Part shown: positions 63,009-64,000 of the stretch, in pieces
Position numbering within the stretch: the stretch's first letter is position 1
Layout: each line of letters opens with the position of its first letter
Assembly (NCBI GenBank): GCA_039030075.1
Contig: JBCCEW010000011.1
Location: forward strand, 103,378 to 167,377
DNA: 64,000 nucleotides
Direction: 5' to 3'
Source of the DNA: Myxococcota bacterium
GTDB lineage: Bacteria > Myxococcota_A > UBA9160 > SMWR01
The notes under the pieces: model-generated
Databases searched by the model: none
Told to the model about the DNA's origin: nothing
The model's input: only the letters and a program-made list of their open reading frames with translations
Position numbers and translations under genes: made by a program

Positions 63009-63037
63009 TTGTCTTAGTTTAATTTACTAAGTACATT
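63009..63037 (+). promoter_or_regulatory. TetR promoter with operator in the spacer
   Basis: TTGTCT (63009-63014), a 17-base spacer and TACATT (63032-63037) form a sigma-70 promoter. The GTG at 63044 follows 6 bases after the -10, so the transcript is probably leaderless. CTTAGT (63013-63018) and ACTAAG (63026-63031) are perfect 6-base arms around 7 AT-rich bases and fill the spacer. A TetR dimer bound here would block the promoter and could also affect the divergent hydrolase gene. Confidence 0.78.
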
Positions 63038-63043
63038 ATTTCC

Positions 63044-63643
63044 GTGGGTCGCCATCCCCTGACGCACGAGGAGATCGAGGCCGAGCGGGCGCGGGTCGTC
63101 CAAGCAGCGGAGGCCCTCTTCGCCGCCCACGGCTACGAAGGCGTCACGCTGCGCGCACTCGCCCAGGCCCTCGGCCGCAGTCACACCGCGGCCTACCGCT
63201 ACTTCGAGGGCAAGGCCGAGATCTTCGCGGCCACCCGCATCGCCGCCTACCGCCGCTTCGCCGAAGCCCAGGAGCAGGCGCTCCGCGCGACCGACGATCA
63301 TCGCGAACGGCTCTCCCGCCTGGGCGAGTCCTACATCCGCTTCGGGCTCGAATCGCCCGACGCCTACCGATTGATGTTCGAGCTGAAGCGCCTCGCCGAC
63401 TCCGACGCCACGCGTGAAGCCGAGGACCGCGCCTGGCAACCGCTCCGGGATGCGGTGAGCGATGCGATCGACGCCGGCGACCTTCAGGGAGATCCCGACG
63501 TCGTCGCCCACCTGCTCTGGGCCGGACTCCACGGACTGCTCTCACTGCACCTGGCGGGGAAGCTCCGCCACGGCGTCTCGTTCGAGGATCTCGCCCAACC
63601 CATGCGCACCATGCTGCGCGTCGGGAATCTCGGAACGCCTTGA
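63044..63643 (+). CDS. TetR/AcrR family transcriptional regulator
   Basis: This is a 199-residue TetR regulator. The HTH region is ERARVVQAAEALFAAHGYEGVTLRALAQALGRSHTAAYRYFEGKAEIFAATRIAAYRRF. The C-terminal ligand domain (about 65-199, with FELKRLADSD and LLWAGLHGLLSLHLAG) resembles the TetR_C WHG-type group (W-A-x-L-H-G), often repressors of lipid or aromatic metabolism. It starts with GTG and is probably leaderless. It is divergent from an alpha/beta-hydrolase and 52 bases upstream of an MFS transporter, both plausible targets. Confidence 0.93.
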   Translation: MGRHPLTHEEIEAERARVVQAAEALFAAHGYEGVTLRALAQALGRSHTAAYRYFEGKAEIFAATRIAAYRRFAEAQEQALRATDDHRERLSRLGESYIRFGLESPDAYRLMFELKRLADSDATREAEDRAWQPLRDAVSDAIDAGDLQGDPDVVAHLLWAGLHGLLSLHLAGKLRHGVSFEDLAQPMRTMLRVGNLGTP

Positions 63644-63695
63644 CGAACCGCGCGCCCCCGCCCGACGGGCGGACCCCATGCAAAGGGATCGCCAC

Positions 63696-64000
63696 ATGCA
63701 CGATCAGCAATCGAAGGGCGCGGAACACGAGGTCGCGAAGCGTCCCGGCTGGTACAAGTTCGCGTTCTTTCTCGGGCGACCCCCCGAACTGACGGCGCGC
63801 CAATGGCGGGTGCTCGGCCTGGTCGCGATCGTCTCGCTCTTCGAGCAGTACGACGTCTACCTCTTCCAGCTGAACCTCAAGCAGATCCAGGCCGATCTCG
63901 CGATCGCGGAAGGCAGCCTCGGCTACCTCGGTTCGATCGTGCGGCTCGGCGGCGTGCTCGCGCTGCCGATCGCGCTGGCCGCCGACCGCTTCGGACGGCG
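63696..64000 (+). CDS. MFS transporter (sugar porter/AAHS-like), 3' end outside window
   Basis: Only the first 101 or so residues are present. A hydrophilic N-terminus of about 45 residues is followed by VLGLVAIVSLFEQYDVYLFQLNLKQIQ (helix 1, with an acidic D-x-Y/F motif) and YLGSIVRLGGVLALPIALAADRFGRR. The last is the MFS loop motif D-R-x-G-R-R at the window edge. E-Q-Y-D-V-Y in helix 1 recalls aromatic-acid:H+ symporters and sugar porters. ATG at 63696 has AAGGGA 8 bases upstream; another ATG 18 bases earlier is possible. It probably belongs with the TetR regulator just upstream. Confidence 0.85.
   Translation, partial: MHDQQSKGAEHEVAKRPGWYKFAFFLGRPPELTARQWRVLGLVAIVSLFEQYDVYLFQLNLKQIQADLAIAEGSLGYLGSIVRLGGVLALPIALAADRFGR

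Overview
The window is about 64 kb of gene-dense, GC-rich chromosomal DNA (roughly two-thirds G+C by eye). GTG starts are frequent, many neighbouring genes overlap by 1-8 bases, and there are no rRNA or tRNA genes, insertion sequences, CRISPR arrays or phage genes. Outer-membrane lipoproteins, a secretin, MlaA, a beta-barrel and Tat signals mark a Gram-negative organism. The mix of an MSHA-like pilus, F420/LLM-type oxidoreductase, phytanoyl-CoA dioxygenases, several acyl-CoA dehydrogenases, a haloalkane dehalogenase and cyanase would fit an environmental, aerobic, catabolically versatile lineage of the former Deltaproteobacteria or a relative (Myxococcota, Desulfobacterota, Binatota). This placement is inference and weak.

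Layout. 1-1624 (+): three tandem paralogous lipoproteins, the first cut by the window edge. 1579-18103 (-): a 16.5 kb MSHA/type IV pilus-like cluster. In transcription order it encodes a FimT/GspH-like pilin, PilV-like and PilW-like minor pilins with Asp-rich inserts, a 935-residue PilX-like protein carrying DNRLRE, LamG and jelly-roll-like modules, a sensor kinase, a response regulator, an HD-GYP protein, an extension ATPase with an N-terminal STAS domain, the PilC/GspF platform, the major pilin, PilM, PilN, PilO, a PilP/MshK-like protein and the secretin. 18229-21796 (+): Tat-exported SagB-like double nitroreductase, amidohydrolase, lipoprotein. 21827-25265 (-): periplasmic binding protein, sensor kinase and response regulator. 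25408-28564 (+): a catabolic unit (extradiol-type dioxygenase, flavoprotein hydroxylase, NTF2-like protein) behind a promoter covered by an AT-rich palindrome. 28561-40815: mixed metabolism and exported proteins, including a propeller, an LLM oxidoreductase, an MFS transporter, two PhyH oxygenases, an FAD monooxygenase, a Coq4-like protein, an SDR, a gluzincin-like protein and a TetR regulator. 41004-50058: a repeat surface protein with a PEP-CTERM-like tail, a small membrane protein, an MBL-fold hydrolase, a barrel, a pair of acyl-CoA dehydrogenases and a DUF1554-like exported protein. 50114-52815: MlaA, an NAD-binding protein and a DUF1348-like protein. 52850-56434 (-): cyanase with a nitrate/cyanate-type ABC transporter behind a textbook sigma-54 promoter. 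56768-64000: a repeat protein, an AidB-like dehydrogenase, a lipoprotein-type haloalkane dehalogenase, small enzymes, a hydrolase/TetR divergon and a partial MFS transporter.

How the genes work together. The pilus cluster encodes structural parts together with a phosphorelay and a c-di-GMP phosphodiesterase, and its motor ATPase has a MshEN (c-di-GMP-sensing) domain plus a STAS domain. This suggests a locally wired circuit for pilus extension. The cyanase/transporter operon looks like a nitrogen-scavenging unit under RpoN/NtrC-type control. Four well-formed palindromes (25415-25440, 40844-40861, 60016-60040, 63013-63031) lie at promoters or divergent intergenic gaps of catabolic or TetR genes and are probably operators. 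Several genes have a TANNNT -10-like hexamer 6-7 bases before the start codon, which suggests leaderless transcripts.
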